Below, in pieces: positions 1 to 5,603 of a stretch of DNA of 5,603 bases. This DNA is from Verrucomicrobiales bacterium. GTDB taxonomy: Bacteria > Verrucomicrobiota > Verrucomicrobiia > Verrucomicrobiales > Verrucomicrobiaceae. Location: assembly GCA_003506995.1 (NCBI GenBank), contig DNXB01000607.1, positions 1 to 5,603 of the forward strand, given 5' to 3'. Both the position numbers and the translations under genes were made by a program. Below the pieces are notes generated by a model. It saw nothing but the letters and a program-made list of their open reading frames with translations. It was not told the DNA's origin and searched no databases. How positions within the stretch are numbered: the stretch's first letter is position 1; each line of letters starts with the position of its first letter.

Positions 1-721
1 CGATCAAGTCCGAGTCGCTGAGCGGAATGGCAAAGTAGACCGTACGGACGTCTTTTTGCTCGATAATGTCGAGCATGTTCTCCAGGCGCCCAATTACTTC
101 TGTTTCCTTGAGGGCTGCAAAGTCGGAGCCGTGGAACATTGCCGATGTAGATCTGCCTCCGCGCTGCGTATGGTCGGCGGGCAGCTCCAGGCAGCCCACC
201 ACCTGCTGGTTGAGCCAAGGGTTGCCTGAGATTTTTTCTTGCAGGTAGCTCGCCAGTTTGCCGGTGCCGATGATGAGGGCGTTCTCGACGGGTACAGCCC
301 GACGCATGACGCGCGACTGTATTTCGCGGCTGAGGTAGTGCAGCAGCACCTGTAGCAAGTAACCCAGCAGGTAGAGCTGGGCGAGCAGCAGGCGCGAATA
401 GGCATCTGTCTGTTTGGTGGCGAAACCCACTACGAGTAAGAATGCGAAGGCCAGCGACCAAGACTTAAACAAGGTGAGGGCCTTGCGTGCGAAGCTACTG
501 TTGCTTCGGTAAACACCGAACTGGTCATAGGCAAACAACATTCCGATCGCCAGCAGGAACAAAAGTATGGAGTAGGCCCCAGAAAGCTCTCCAATCTGCT
601 GGTAAATCAGGATGTAGGCCAGTCCTAAAACGCCCGACAGATCCAGCACTGTTTGAACAGCGGTTGAGATACTGCCTCGGCGCTTGAGAATAGAACGAGG
701 GGAACGCTTGGGGAGCACCAT
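1..721 (-). CDS. Undecaprenyl-phosphate sugar-1-phosphate transferase, WcaJ-like, N-terminal part (3' end outside window)
   Basis: Uninterrupted reading frame of 240 codons that runs off the left edge. Residues about 26-40, 50-65, 84-101 and 111-130 are four hydrophobic stretches that look like the membrane-spanning bundle of WcaJ/WbaP-type initiating transferases, with the family-like YDQFGVYR just after the second. A Rossmann-like domain follows (CoA_binding_3 type), with ALIIGTGKLASYL at 148-160 and a later strand VRTVYFAIPL at 225-234. In this family the C-terminal domain transfers a hexose-1-phosphate from a nucleotide sugar to undecaprenyl phosphate, the first step of repeat-unit assembly. 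That catalytic domain is not in the window, so glucose versus galactose or another sugar cannot be told. The ATG at 721 is chosen for lack of a better start; no ribosome binding site is well placed. An in-frame GTG at 769 would add 16 residues. It is the last gene visible in the operon. Confidence 0.85.
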   Translation of the reverse strand, partial: MVLPKRSPRSILKRRGSISTAVQTVLDLSGVLGLAYILIYQQIGELSGAYSILLFLLAIGMLFAYDQFGVYRSNSSFARKALTLFKSWSLAFAFLLVVGFATKQTDAYSRLLLAQLYLLGYLLQVLLHYLSREIQSRVMRRAVPVENALIIGTGKLASYLQEKISGNPWLNQQVVGCLELPADHTQRGGRSTSAMFHGSDFAALKETEVIGRLENMLDIIEQKDVRTVYFAIPLSDSDLI

Positions 722-857
722 GGCTGAAGTATAGGTTTGATCAGAACTCCTGCGTCTGACAGTGCTCACATGGGCAGATCACAATGAAAGCCCTAGCTTG
801 CTCTTCTTTCAGAGCGTTCCAGGTTTCGCTTCCAAAGCAGAACACTGCTGTGTAAGT
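722..857 (-). other. 136-bp intergenic leader before the initiating transferase
   Basis: This is the longest gap in the window and holds no convincing gene. On the minus strand it carries two small hairpins, AGCAG-TGTT-CTGCT (849-836) and GCTCT-GAAAGA-AGAGC (815-800). Each has a 5-bp stem and no uridine run, so neither is a good intrinsic terminator. An AGGAG sits at 751-747, 25 bases before the ATG at 721, too far to serve it. A TATACT lies at 733-728 but has no recognisable -35 partner at the right distance. Separate transcription or control of the downstream gene is possible but not shown. Confidence 0.35.
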
Positions 858-1961
858 TCAAGCGCGTGCGTCGCCCCAGATGATGGGTATGTTTTCATCG
901 CCTACGTAAAGGGTGTTGCCATGTCGGTCGACGCAGTATTGAGGCGACAGGATGCGCTCGCTGGCTACCTGCGCGGTGCCGATGCGGGTGTACTCAAACA
1001 GCACGCTGCGCTCGACGGTGCAGCCAGCGCGCAGATGGCAGCCGTGACCGATCCACGTGGGGCCGGTGACGCGGGTGCCAGCCTCGATCCGCGTCCCCGA
1101 TCCGATGTAAACCGGGCCCTCGATTTCAACCGAGTCCCAGTCCACCGAGGTGTTGAGTCCCACCCATACCCCTGGGCGAACTTGTTTGCCCGGCATTTCC
1201 ATTTGGGCAATTTCACCGCGCATCACCCGTTGAAGCACGAGCCAATAGTCGGAAAGGCGGCCGATGTCGATCCAGTTGAAGAAGCGTTTCTGGGAAAAAA
1301 ATGGGAGGTCTCGCTCGACCAGCATCGGAAACAGTTCGCTGCCGATATCAAATGGCCGACCCGACGGCACCAACGACAGCACCGCTGGTTCAAAAATATA
1401 GATCCCAGTGCTGGCCGAAGTCGAGAGCGCTTCTTGCGGTGTGGGTTTCTCCTGGAAGGAGCGAACACGTCCCAGTTCGTCAGCCACCACCACGCCGTAG
1501 CTCTGCACCTGGTCTCTTGGTACGTCAAGCGTGACCACACTGGCCAGAGCCTGCTTGTGACGGTGTTCATTCAGCGCGGCACCGATGTCCAGGTCGACGA
1601 TGGCGTCGCCGCACATCACCAACGTGGTCTCATCAAAGAATCCACCGAAGTCCTGTATCTTGCGCATGCCACCGGCTGAACCCATTGAGCGGGGCACGAT
1701 GTCACCGTGTTCTCGGGCTCCTTCATAGGAGTAACCAATGTCGACGCCCCAGCGCCGCCCATCCCCAAAATAATTCTCGATTTTGTAGTGGTTGAAGGCA
1801 ACGTTGATCATGATTTCACGTATGCCATACCGGGCCAAGTGTTCGACCAGGTATTCGAGGACCGGCTTGCCCAAGATGGGCACCATAGGTTTGGGTGTTT
1901 TTTGCGTCAGCGGACGCACGCGGGTTCCTTGGCCCGCTGCCAGGATCATGCCTTTGGCCAT
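858..1961 (-). CDS. Sugar-phosphate nucleotidyltransferase with left-handed beta-helix C-terminus (GDP-mannose pyrophosphorylase-like)
   Basis: A 367-residue protein that would make an NDP-sugar from a sugar-1-phosphate and an NTP in the cytoplasm, supplying this locus. The N-terminal domain has the nucleotidyltransferase signature LAAGQGTRVRPLT at 7-19 and the lysine motif KPMVP at 24-28. Further on are GSAGG at 94-98, the metal-binding GDAIVDLD at 118-125 (Asp119), QEKP at 170-173, STGIYIFEP at 184-192 and NWIDIGRLSDYW at 229-240 (Asp232 is the likely second metal ligand). Residues about 259-327 show I/V/G-spaced hexapeptide repeats of a left-handed beta helix, as in GDP-mannose pyrophosphorylase and GlmU. 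An acetyltransferase role is not supported, because the helix is short. The order and length fit COG1208-type enzymes. Mannose/GTP is the likeliest assignment, but glucose or another sugar cannot be excluded. The ATG has a strong AGGAGAA upstream. It follows the lipoprotein gene by 50 bp. Confidence 0.88.
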   Translation of the reverse strand: MAKGMILAAGQGTRVRPLTQKTPKPMVPILGKPVLEYLVEHLARYGIREIMINVAFNHYKIENYFGDGRRWGVDIGYSYEGAREHGDIVPRSMGSAGGMRKIQDFGGFFDETTLVMCGDAIVDLDIGAALNEHRHKQALASVVTLDVPRDQVQSYGVVVADELGRVRSFQEKPTPQEALSTSASTGIYIFEPAVLSLVPSGRPFDIGSELFPMLVERDLPFFSQKRFFNWIDIGRLSDYWLVLQRVMRGEIAQMEMPGKQVRPGVWVGLNTSVDWDSVEIEGPVYIGSGTRIEAGTRVTGPTWIGHGCHLRAGCTVERSVLFEYTRIGTAQVASERILSPQYCVDRHGNTLYVGDENIPIIWGDARA

Positions 1962-1965
1962 CTAC

Positions 1966-1972
1966 TTCTCCT
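1966..1972 (-). promoter_or_regulatory. Strong ribosome binding site for the nucleotidyltransferase
   Basis: AGGAGAA on the minus strand, with its AGGAG core 6 bases before the ATG at 1961. It fixes that start and is one of only two well-placed Shine-Dalgarno sequences in the window. Confidence 0.8.
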
Positions 1973-2011
1973 AAAACCCGCTTGTGACGTGCGGCGCCAT
2001 TGTCGTGAATG

Positions 2012-2956
2012 TCACTTCTTTTGGGCTACGCCGGTCTTGGGATAGCTGGTGACCACCGACCAGACCACCTCGCTCATCAGCCGGAACAGCTCTGGGCTGG
2101 GTGGAGGCATGGTGGTTCCGTCGGCACGAATGATGGGGGGTGGCACGACAGGGGGCGGGCGGTGATAAAGAACAGCGTAATGGGTGAGGGCTACCAGGAA
2201 GTTGCCTAACTCGCTGAGGTGGATCATGTCTCGCTCACCCTTTTCACTGAGATAGAAGAGGTCTTCGCGGGAGCGCATCTCTCCAACGCCACCCCGCGCC
2301 TCGACCTCGCGGGCCAAACGGCCCAAAACCTGTCCGGCCGGAATCACGTGGACTGGGCCGCCCGTATCGCCGTGGGCCAATCCCTGGGCCAGCAAGACGC
2401 CCTCCCAGTACAAGCCAAGGTCTTCGTCGAGTCGCTCCAGCCATCCCTTGGGATCGTTGAGGTGGTGCCAGAGTTCGTAGAGGTAAACGCGAATCTGTGG
2501 GTTGGCAGCCCGGGCGGCTCGGGTCCACTCGCGGATATATCTCGGGCTGTCGTTGTGCTTGATCGAATCCTTGATTTCGACCGCTTCGGTCAGCACCAGC
2601 ACATCAAACTCACCGCTGGCAACCGCTTTCCTGGCGTCTTGGTAACGTTCATGGGCGTTCTCAACCTCAAACCCGTTGATGGGAACACTGGGCTCCCAAT
2701 GGGATTTCAATGATGCACCCCATCCGAGCTGGGAGCGATGTTCATGCCCGGGGCCGGCCAAATTCTCCAACATCAGCGGCATCTGGCGGTTGACCAGGCT
2801 GTGACCGATATGAAAGACCCTCAGAGGCTTGTCTGGTGGTGACAGTGGCTCGCTGTAAAGCTGCGTCAGCGCTTCTGGCTCCAGAGATTTATGCCAATTG
2901 CAGGCTCCCAACAAAAGAACCAAACCCAGGCTGATAAAATGAAATGGATACTTCAT
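2012..2956 (-). CDS. SGNH/GDSL-hydrolase-like lipoprotein, probable polysaccharide acyl esterase or acyltransferase
   Basis: A 314-residue protein if started at the ATG at 2956. A TTG at 2971 is in frame and would add five residues, but MKYPF followed by a hydrophobic core is the more usual signal peptide; neither start has a clear ribosome binding site. The lipobox LGAC (16-19) predicts lipidation at Cys19. Asn20 at position +2, rather than Asp, suggests outer-membrane sorting. The mature part resembles SGNH hydrolases: VFHIGHSL at 47-54 would be block I with Ser53 as nucleophile, LGWGAS at 77-82 the glycine block, and DMIHLSELG at 243-251 the DxxH block with Asp243 and His246. The usual block III Asn is not visible; the matching stretch is VLVLTEAVEI at 119-128. 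The C-terminal part has a proline-rich run, about 266-288. In this operon it could add or remove acetyl groups on the exported polymer, but that role is inferred. Confidence 0.72.
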   Translation of the reverse strand: MKYPFHFISLGLVLLLGACNWHKSLEPEALTQLYSEPLSPPDKPLRVFHIGHSLVNRQMPLMLENLAGPGHEHRSQLGWGASLKSHWEPSVPINGFEVENAHERYQDARKAVASGEFDVLVLTEAVEIKDSIKHNDSPRYIREWTRAARAANPQIRVYLYELWHHLNDPKGWLERLDEDLGLYWEGVLLAQGLAHGDTGGPVHVIPAGQVLGRLAREVEARGGVGEMRSREDLFYLSEKGERDMIHLSELGNFLVALTHYAVLYHRPPPVVPPPIIRADGTTMPPPSPELFRLMSEVVWSVVTSYPKTGVAQKK

Positions 2957-3007
2957 ATTTGACAATTGCAATGGATGGGCAGGCTGAAAATATTTCCGTT
3001 AAATGGT

Positions 3008-3838
3008 TTACGTTTTAGGGCGAGCAATAAAGCTTGTCCCTTTGAAGTTATCGATATCATCCAGTTCAAATTCATCAATGGGAAATTCATTCCCGTTGTG
3101 TTCGTCAATCTGAAATAGAGCATAATTCAATTGTTGAAACTCTTTGGCGAGTGATTTGGCTGTTGATCGATTTTCATCGCAAGTAATCTCATCATGGCGC
3201 ACCCGGTGCACAACTCCTGAAAAGTTTGGTAATACCTCAAAAATCACAGGGGGGCGTAATTGACGAAGTGTATCACGTAGTCCTTGAATGACTTGTAGTT
3301 CCGCGCCCTCTACATCAATCTTGATAGCTGCAATGGAGTCAATTTTCATTTCAGAGAGTACCTCGTCACCCACTCTGCACTGCACATATTCACCATCTTG
3401 CGCTGAATTTCGTCCGGAGACCAAGCTGGCGCATTCGTCAGCCTGTCCCTTGGCCATAAATAGTGATAAATTGTTGGAATTACTCAAGGCGATTGGAATA
3501 ATCCTTGAGTTTGAAAGATGGTTGGCGCGAATGAATTGATCAACGTTGAAGCAGCAAGACATCTGCGGCTCGAATCCAATATAGATTCGGGATTTTTCTA
3601 TTGCCAACACCTTTGTAAACGTTTGACCAATGTTGACACCCACATCTATAAATGCACCTTGGCGCTCTGCCAGCAACCTTTTGACGACAATTTTCATGAA
3701 TGGCTCATGTTTGTCGTTTGGAAGTGCAATACGCCCAGAGTGATATCCGATGACTTTGTAGCTATTGGGTCCGAAATGTGCTCGTAGCCCTAATTGAAAC
3801 AGACAGCGAGTAACATGCCAAATAATTCGATCTAGCAT
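3008..3838 (-). CDS. FkbM-family SAM-dependent methyltransferase
   Basis: A 276-residue protein, about the usual size for the family, predicted to transfer a methyl group from S-adenosylmethionine to a hydroxyl, most likely of a sugar in the repeat unit. The SAM-binding motif I is FIDVGVNIGQTF at 63-74, the acidic strand-2 end is GFEP at 88-91, and the family hallmark IKIDVEGAELQVIQGL is at 172-187, followed by PPVIFEV at 196-202. No signal peptide or clear membrane span is seen, so it should be cytoplasmic. An AAGGAG six bases before the ATG supports the start. It sits 21 bp after the glycosyltransferase. The gene is much richer in A+T than its neighbours, with several sampled 60-base blocks at 37-43% G+C, a sign of separate acquisition. 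Family membership is firm. The substrate is not known. Confidence 0.87.
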   Translation of the reverse strand: MLDRIIWHVTRCLFQLGLRAHFGPNSYKVIGYHSGRIALPNDKHEPFMKIVVKRLLAERQGAFIDVGVNIGQTFTKVLAIEKSRIYIGFEPQMSCCFNVDQFIRANHLSNSRIIPIALSNSNNLSLFMAKGQADECASLVSGRNSAQDGEYVQCRVGDEVLSEMKIDSIAAIKIDVEGAELQVIQGLRDTLRQLRPPVIFEVLPNFSGVVHRVRHDEITCDENRSTAKSLAKEFQQLNYALFQIDEHNGNEFPIDEFELDDIDNFKGTSFIARPKT

Positions 3839-3844
3839 TTATTG

Positions 3845-3850
3845 CTCCTT
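3845..3850 (-). promoter_or_regulatory. Ribosome binding site for the FkbM methyltransferase
   Basis: AAGGAG on the minus strand ends six bases before the ATG at 3838 and decides that start. It lies in the 21-bp gap after the glycosyltransferase gene. Confidence 0.75.
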
Positions 3851-3859
3851 GTTTTTGCT

Positions 3860-5083
3860 TTATAGGGTGTGATCAGAGGCATAACTGACACTCGCTGCAT
3901 TCATTCTGAGACCTAAAAGAAGCCTCGCGTGCTGCATCCTTGCCGTGAACTCTGATTCAAAGGTATGCTCTTTCGCAAATGCCAAGCCAATGCGTGCAAT
4001 TTTTAGCAACTCATCAGGGGAGTGAGCGAGTTCTGCGATTGTATGGGCCATGGCCACCCAATCATCCATGACCACGGCTTGCCCGGCAGGGCAGATTCGA
4101 AGTAGGCCTTGGAACGCTTCATTGTCATAGCCAACTATTGGTACACCGCAGGCCAATGTTTCTAGGTATGTGCACGAGGGATCACCCTGCCTGTGACAGC
4201 ACACAAATAGGTCTATCTCTTGGCGTATGCGTGGCATAAGCTCGGACGCGAAGTCCAGCACTCCTCCCAGTATCACTTCTTTTTCGAGTCCATGGCTTTT
4301 GATCTCCTCGGCCATGCTCTGCGCAAGTGGTCCGTCGCCATAGATATCGAATCGGAAAGGGACTCCGAGCTGGCGAAGTGACACCGCCACCTTCACCAGA
4401 TGATCGGCCCCCTTCATGGGGCTCAATCGCCCGCTGAAGGCGAGACGCAAGGGGCGCTGCGCATTGAACTGCAAACTGCGGCTGGCGAGACCGGGCTCAG
4501 ACGGAATCATGTCCCGCACCACCCGATTGTCAAAGTACAGCAAGGTGTTGGCGTTGAGTTCGCGATAGGCTTCAAAGGTTGGTGTGCCATTGCATTGCAA
4601 TCCGGCTGCCCGGCGTATGGACGCAACAGTTGCTTTCTCCTGCCTCATTTGCCATAGGCGCCTGCGCCAGCGACGCCAGAAAACCATGTTGTCGGCATCC
4701 ACGATCTGCAGGCGCGTCTTTAGGCTGTACTCGGTGACCATCACGAATGGAACCCCGGCATCCCTGCAGGTTGCCGCTGCATGATTCATGCGGTGATCTG
4801 GCCCACCCATCACCACCCCAGCGCTGACCATGGTCTGTTTCGCGGTCTCCGAATCGAATCGGGCCACCACAACCTGAAAGGGAAGCCCATCCAAGCGAAC
4901 CCATACATCGTCCAGATTGCCCGAGTGCTCGTTGTAGTCCGGTTCAATCAGGACTGTCACCGGTCCGTCCCAGCGGTCGATGTAAGCCTGCATGCCTGAC
5001 ACGAACTTGCCGGTCAGCCGGATCTGGTCGGGTCGACCGATACCTGCCCCCAGACTGGGTGCCACAACGAGTGAGCGATTCAT
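3860..5083 (-). CDS. Glycosyltransferase, GT4-like GT-B fold
   Basis: A 407-residue protein of typical GT4 length, predicted to add a sugar from an activated donor to a lipid-linked acceptor at the cytoplasmic face of the inner membrane. The C-terminal Glycos_transf_1 domain is clear: FSGRLSPMKGADHL at 216-229 with the phosphate-contacting Arg/Lys pattern, FDIYGDGPL at 245-253, IDLFVCC at 290-296 and GDPSCTYLETLACGVP at 300-315. In the classic E-x7-E motif the second Glu is Glu308, but the first position is Gly300, with Asp301 beside it. The N-terminal domain is divergent. It contains a very basic, tryptophan-rich stretch at 136-150, which may contact the membrane. The start ATG has no strong ribosome binding site and lies 15 bp after the phosphopantetheinyl transferase stop, suggesting coupled translation. 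Donor and linkage cannot be assigned from sequence. Confidence 0.85.
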   Translation of the reverse strand: MNRSLVVAPSLGAGIGRPDQIRLTGKFVSGMQAYIDRWDGPVTVLIEPDYNEHSGNLDDVWVRLDGLPFQVVVARFDSETAKQTMVSAGVVMGGPDHRMNHAAATCRDAGVPFVMVTEYSLKTRLQIVDADNMVFWRRWRRRLWQMRQEKATVASIRRAAGLQCNGTPTFEAYRELNANTLLYFDNRVVRDMIPSEPGLASRSLQFNAQRPLRLAFSGRLSPMKGADHLVKVAVSLRQLGVPFRFDIYGDGPLAQSMAEEIKSHGLEKEVILGGVLDFASELMPRIRQEIDLFVCCHRQGDPSCTYLETLACGVPIVGYDNEAFQGLLRICPAGQAVVMDDWVAMAHTIAELAHSPDELLKIARIGLAFAKEHTFESEFTARMQHARLLLGLRMNAASVSYASDHTL

Positions 5084-5098
5084 GGTGTGCTTAGGCTG

Positions 5099-5603
5099 TC
5101 AGTGAATCATCAGGCAGAGCACCAAGCCCTGCGCCACAGTCAATGTGCCCTCTATTGAGGGAGGGGTTGCTTTCTGAGCTACATGCTTCAAAGACCGTAC
5201 GGAAAATTTGGTATCTTCAAGCATGGGATCCATTTCGATGACCACGTCATGAAAATCCAGGATGGTTTGAATGCGAGGGTACACCCACTTGTAATACGCC
5301 TCCTTGGCGCAGAAGACGCGCGTTACCCACCGCCCTTGATTCGCAGCCGGGATCTGGCGAACGCGCCTGAGCTCGTCTGGGCCACAGATGGAACCCCACA
5401 GTTCGCAGGGCATACCTTGATCAGGTTCCACGTCCACACCCACCGACTGCCATGAACGATCCAGCCCGACCACTGCAACGCAGGTGGTTCGACAGTGCGT
5501 GATCGAGCCTACAAGGCCTGATGGCCAGCACGGTGACCGGTCGGGGTTTGCAGGTATCGCTTCTTCACCTCTGCCCAAGCGACGCATCGCCTCACGGGCG
5601 GCG
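5099..5603 (-). CDS. 4'-phosphopantetheinyl transferase, EntD/Sfp superfamily (5' end outside window)
   Basis: Transfers the phosphopantetheine arm of coenzyme A to a serine of a carrier protein. The frame is open to the right edge, and the residues before the Met codon at 5587 (AAREAM) look like the family's helix rather than a leader, so the gene is taken as 5'-truncated by the window. Numbering from that Met, WPSGLVGSITHC at 21-32 is the EntD-type motif, VGVDVEP at 49-55 carries the metal-binding Asp52 and Glu54, and VFCAKEAYYKW at 91-101 carries Glu96 and Lys100. The domain is complete from there to the TGA stop. It is the first visible gene of the run and ends 15 bp before the glycosyltransferase. 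No carrier protein is in the window. A partner encoded upstream is likely, but a cell-wide housekeeping role is also possible. Confidence 0.88.
   Translation of the reverse strand, partial: AAREAMRRLGRGEEAIPANPDRSPCWPSGLVGSITHCRTTCVAVVGLDRSWQSVGVDVEPDQGMPCELWGSICGPDELRRVRQIPAANQGRWVTRVFCAKEAYYKWVYPRIQTILDFHDVVIEMDPMLEDTKFSVRSLKHVAQKATPPSIEGTLTVAQGLVLCLMIH

Noticed and set aside
94..405. A 103-codon minus-strand frame rich in Cys, Ser and Arg
   Set aside because: It is an out-of-frame shadow of the initiating transferase. The correct frame is open from 721 to the window edge with transmembrane and Rossmann-like features, so no frameshift is needed.
767..785. TGTGA-containing stretch as a CRP-type site
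   Set aside because: The two TGTGA elements are direct, not inverted, repeats, so they do not form the expected palindrome.
836..849. Hairpin AGCAG-TGTT-CTGCT as a terminator after the nucleotidyltransferase
   Set aside because: The stem is only 5 bp and is followed by TTTGG rather than a uridine run, so intrinsic termination is not supported.
762..1679. A 305-codon open frame on the plus strand
   Set aside because: It lies antisense to the nucleotidyltransferase, whose minus-strand frame carries all the expected motifs. The plus-strand product has no recognisable motif or plausible composition and is explained by high G+C.
2219..2713. A 164-codon open frame on the plus strand
   Set aside because: It is antisense to the SGNH-like lipoprotein and shows no domain, signal or ribosome binding site of its own.
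1..5603. An ops element (GGCGGTAG) for RfaH-type antitermination, often found ahead of polysaccharide operons
   Set aside because: I found no match on either strand by eye. The operon start lies outside the window, so its absence here says little.

Overview
The window reads as one stretch of an exopolysaccharide or capsule biosynthesis locus from a Gram-negative proteobacterium. Gene content and the moderately high, uneven G+C suggest a betaproteobacterium (Burkholderiales-like), but that placement is inference. The Gram-negative call rests on an apparent outer-membrane lipoprotein signal and a WcaJ-type initiating transferase. No rRNA, tRNA, CRISPR array, insertion sequence or phage gene was found.

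All six supported genes lie on the minus strand, so transcription runs from high to low coordinates. In that order they are: a 4'-phosphopantetheinyl transferase (5603-5099, N-terminus outside the window); a family-4-type glycosyltransferase (5083-3860); an FkbM-type methyltransferase (3838-3008); an SGNH-hydrolase-like lipoprotein (2956-2012); a sugar-phosphate nucleotidyltransferase with a left-handed beta-helix tail (1961-858); and the membrane and Rossmann-like N-terminal part of a polyprenyl-phosphate sugar-1-phosphate transferase (721-1, C-terminus outside the window). Gaps are 15, 21, 51, 50 and 136 bp, consistent with one operon. The last gap is the only one long enough to suggest extra control.

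Together they fit a Wzx/Wzy-like assembly line. The nucleotidyltransferase would make an activated sugar. The initiating transferase would load the first sugar phosphate onto undecaprenyl phosphate. The GT4 enzyme would extend the repeat unit, FkbM would methylate a hydroxyl of it, and the exported lipoprotein could add or remove an acyl group on the polymer outside the inner membrane. The phosphopantetheinyl transferase does not belong to this chemistry. It suggests that a carrier-protein-dependent activity (acyl carrier protein, NRPS or PKS-like) is encoded upstream of the window or elsewhere.

The FkbM gene is clearly more A+T-rich than the genes around it: five hand-counted 60-base blocks are 37-43% G+C, against 63-73% in sampled blocks of its neighbours. 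It looks like a separately acquired part of the cluster. I see no wholly new system. The points most worth following are the carrier-protein link, the divergent SGNH lipoprotein and the foreign-looking methyltransferase.
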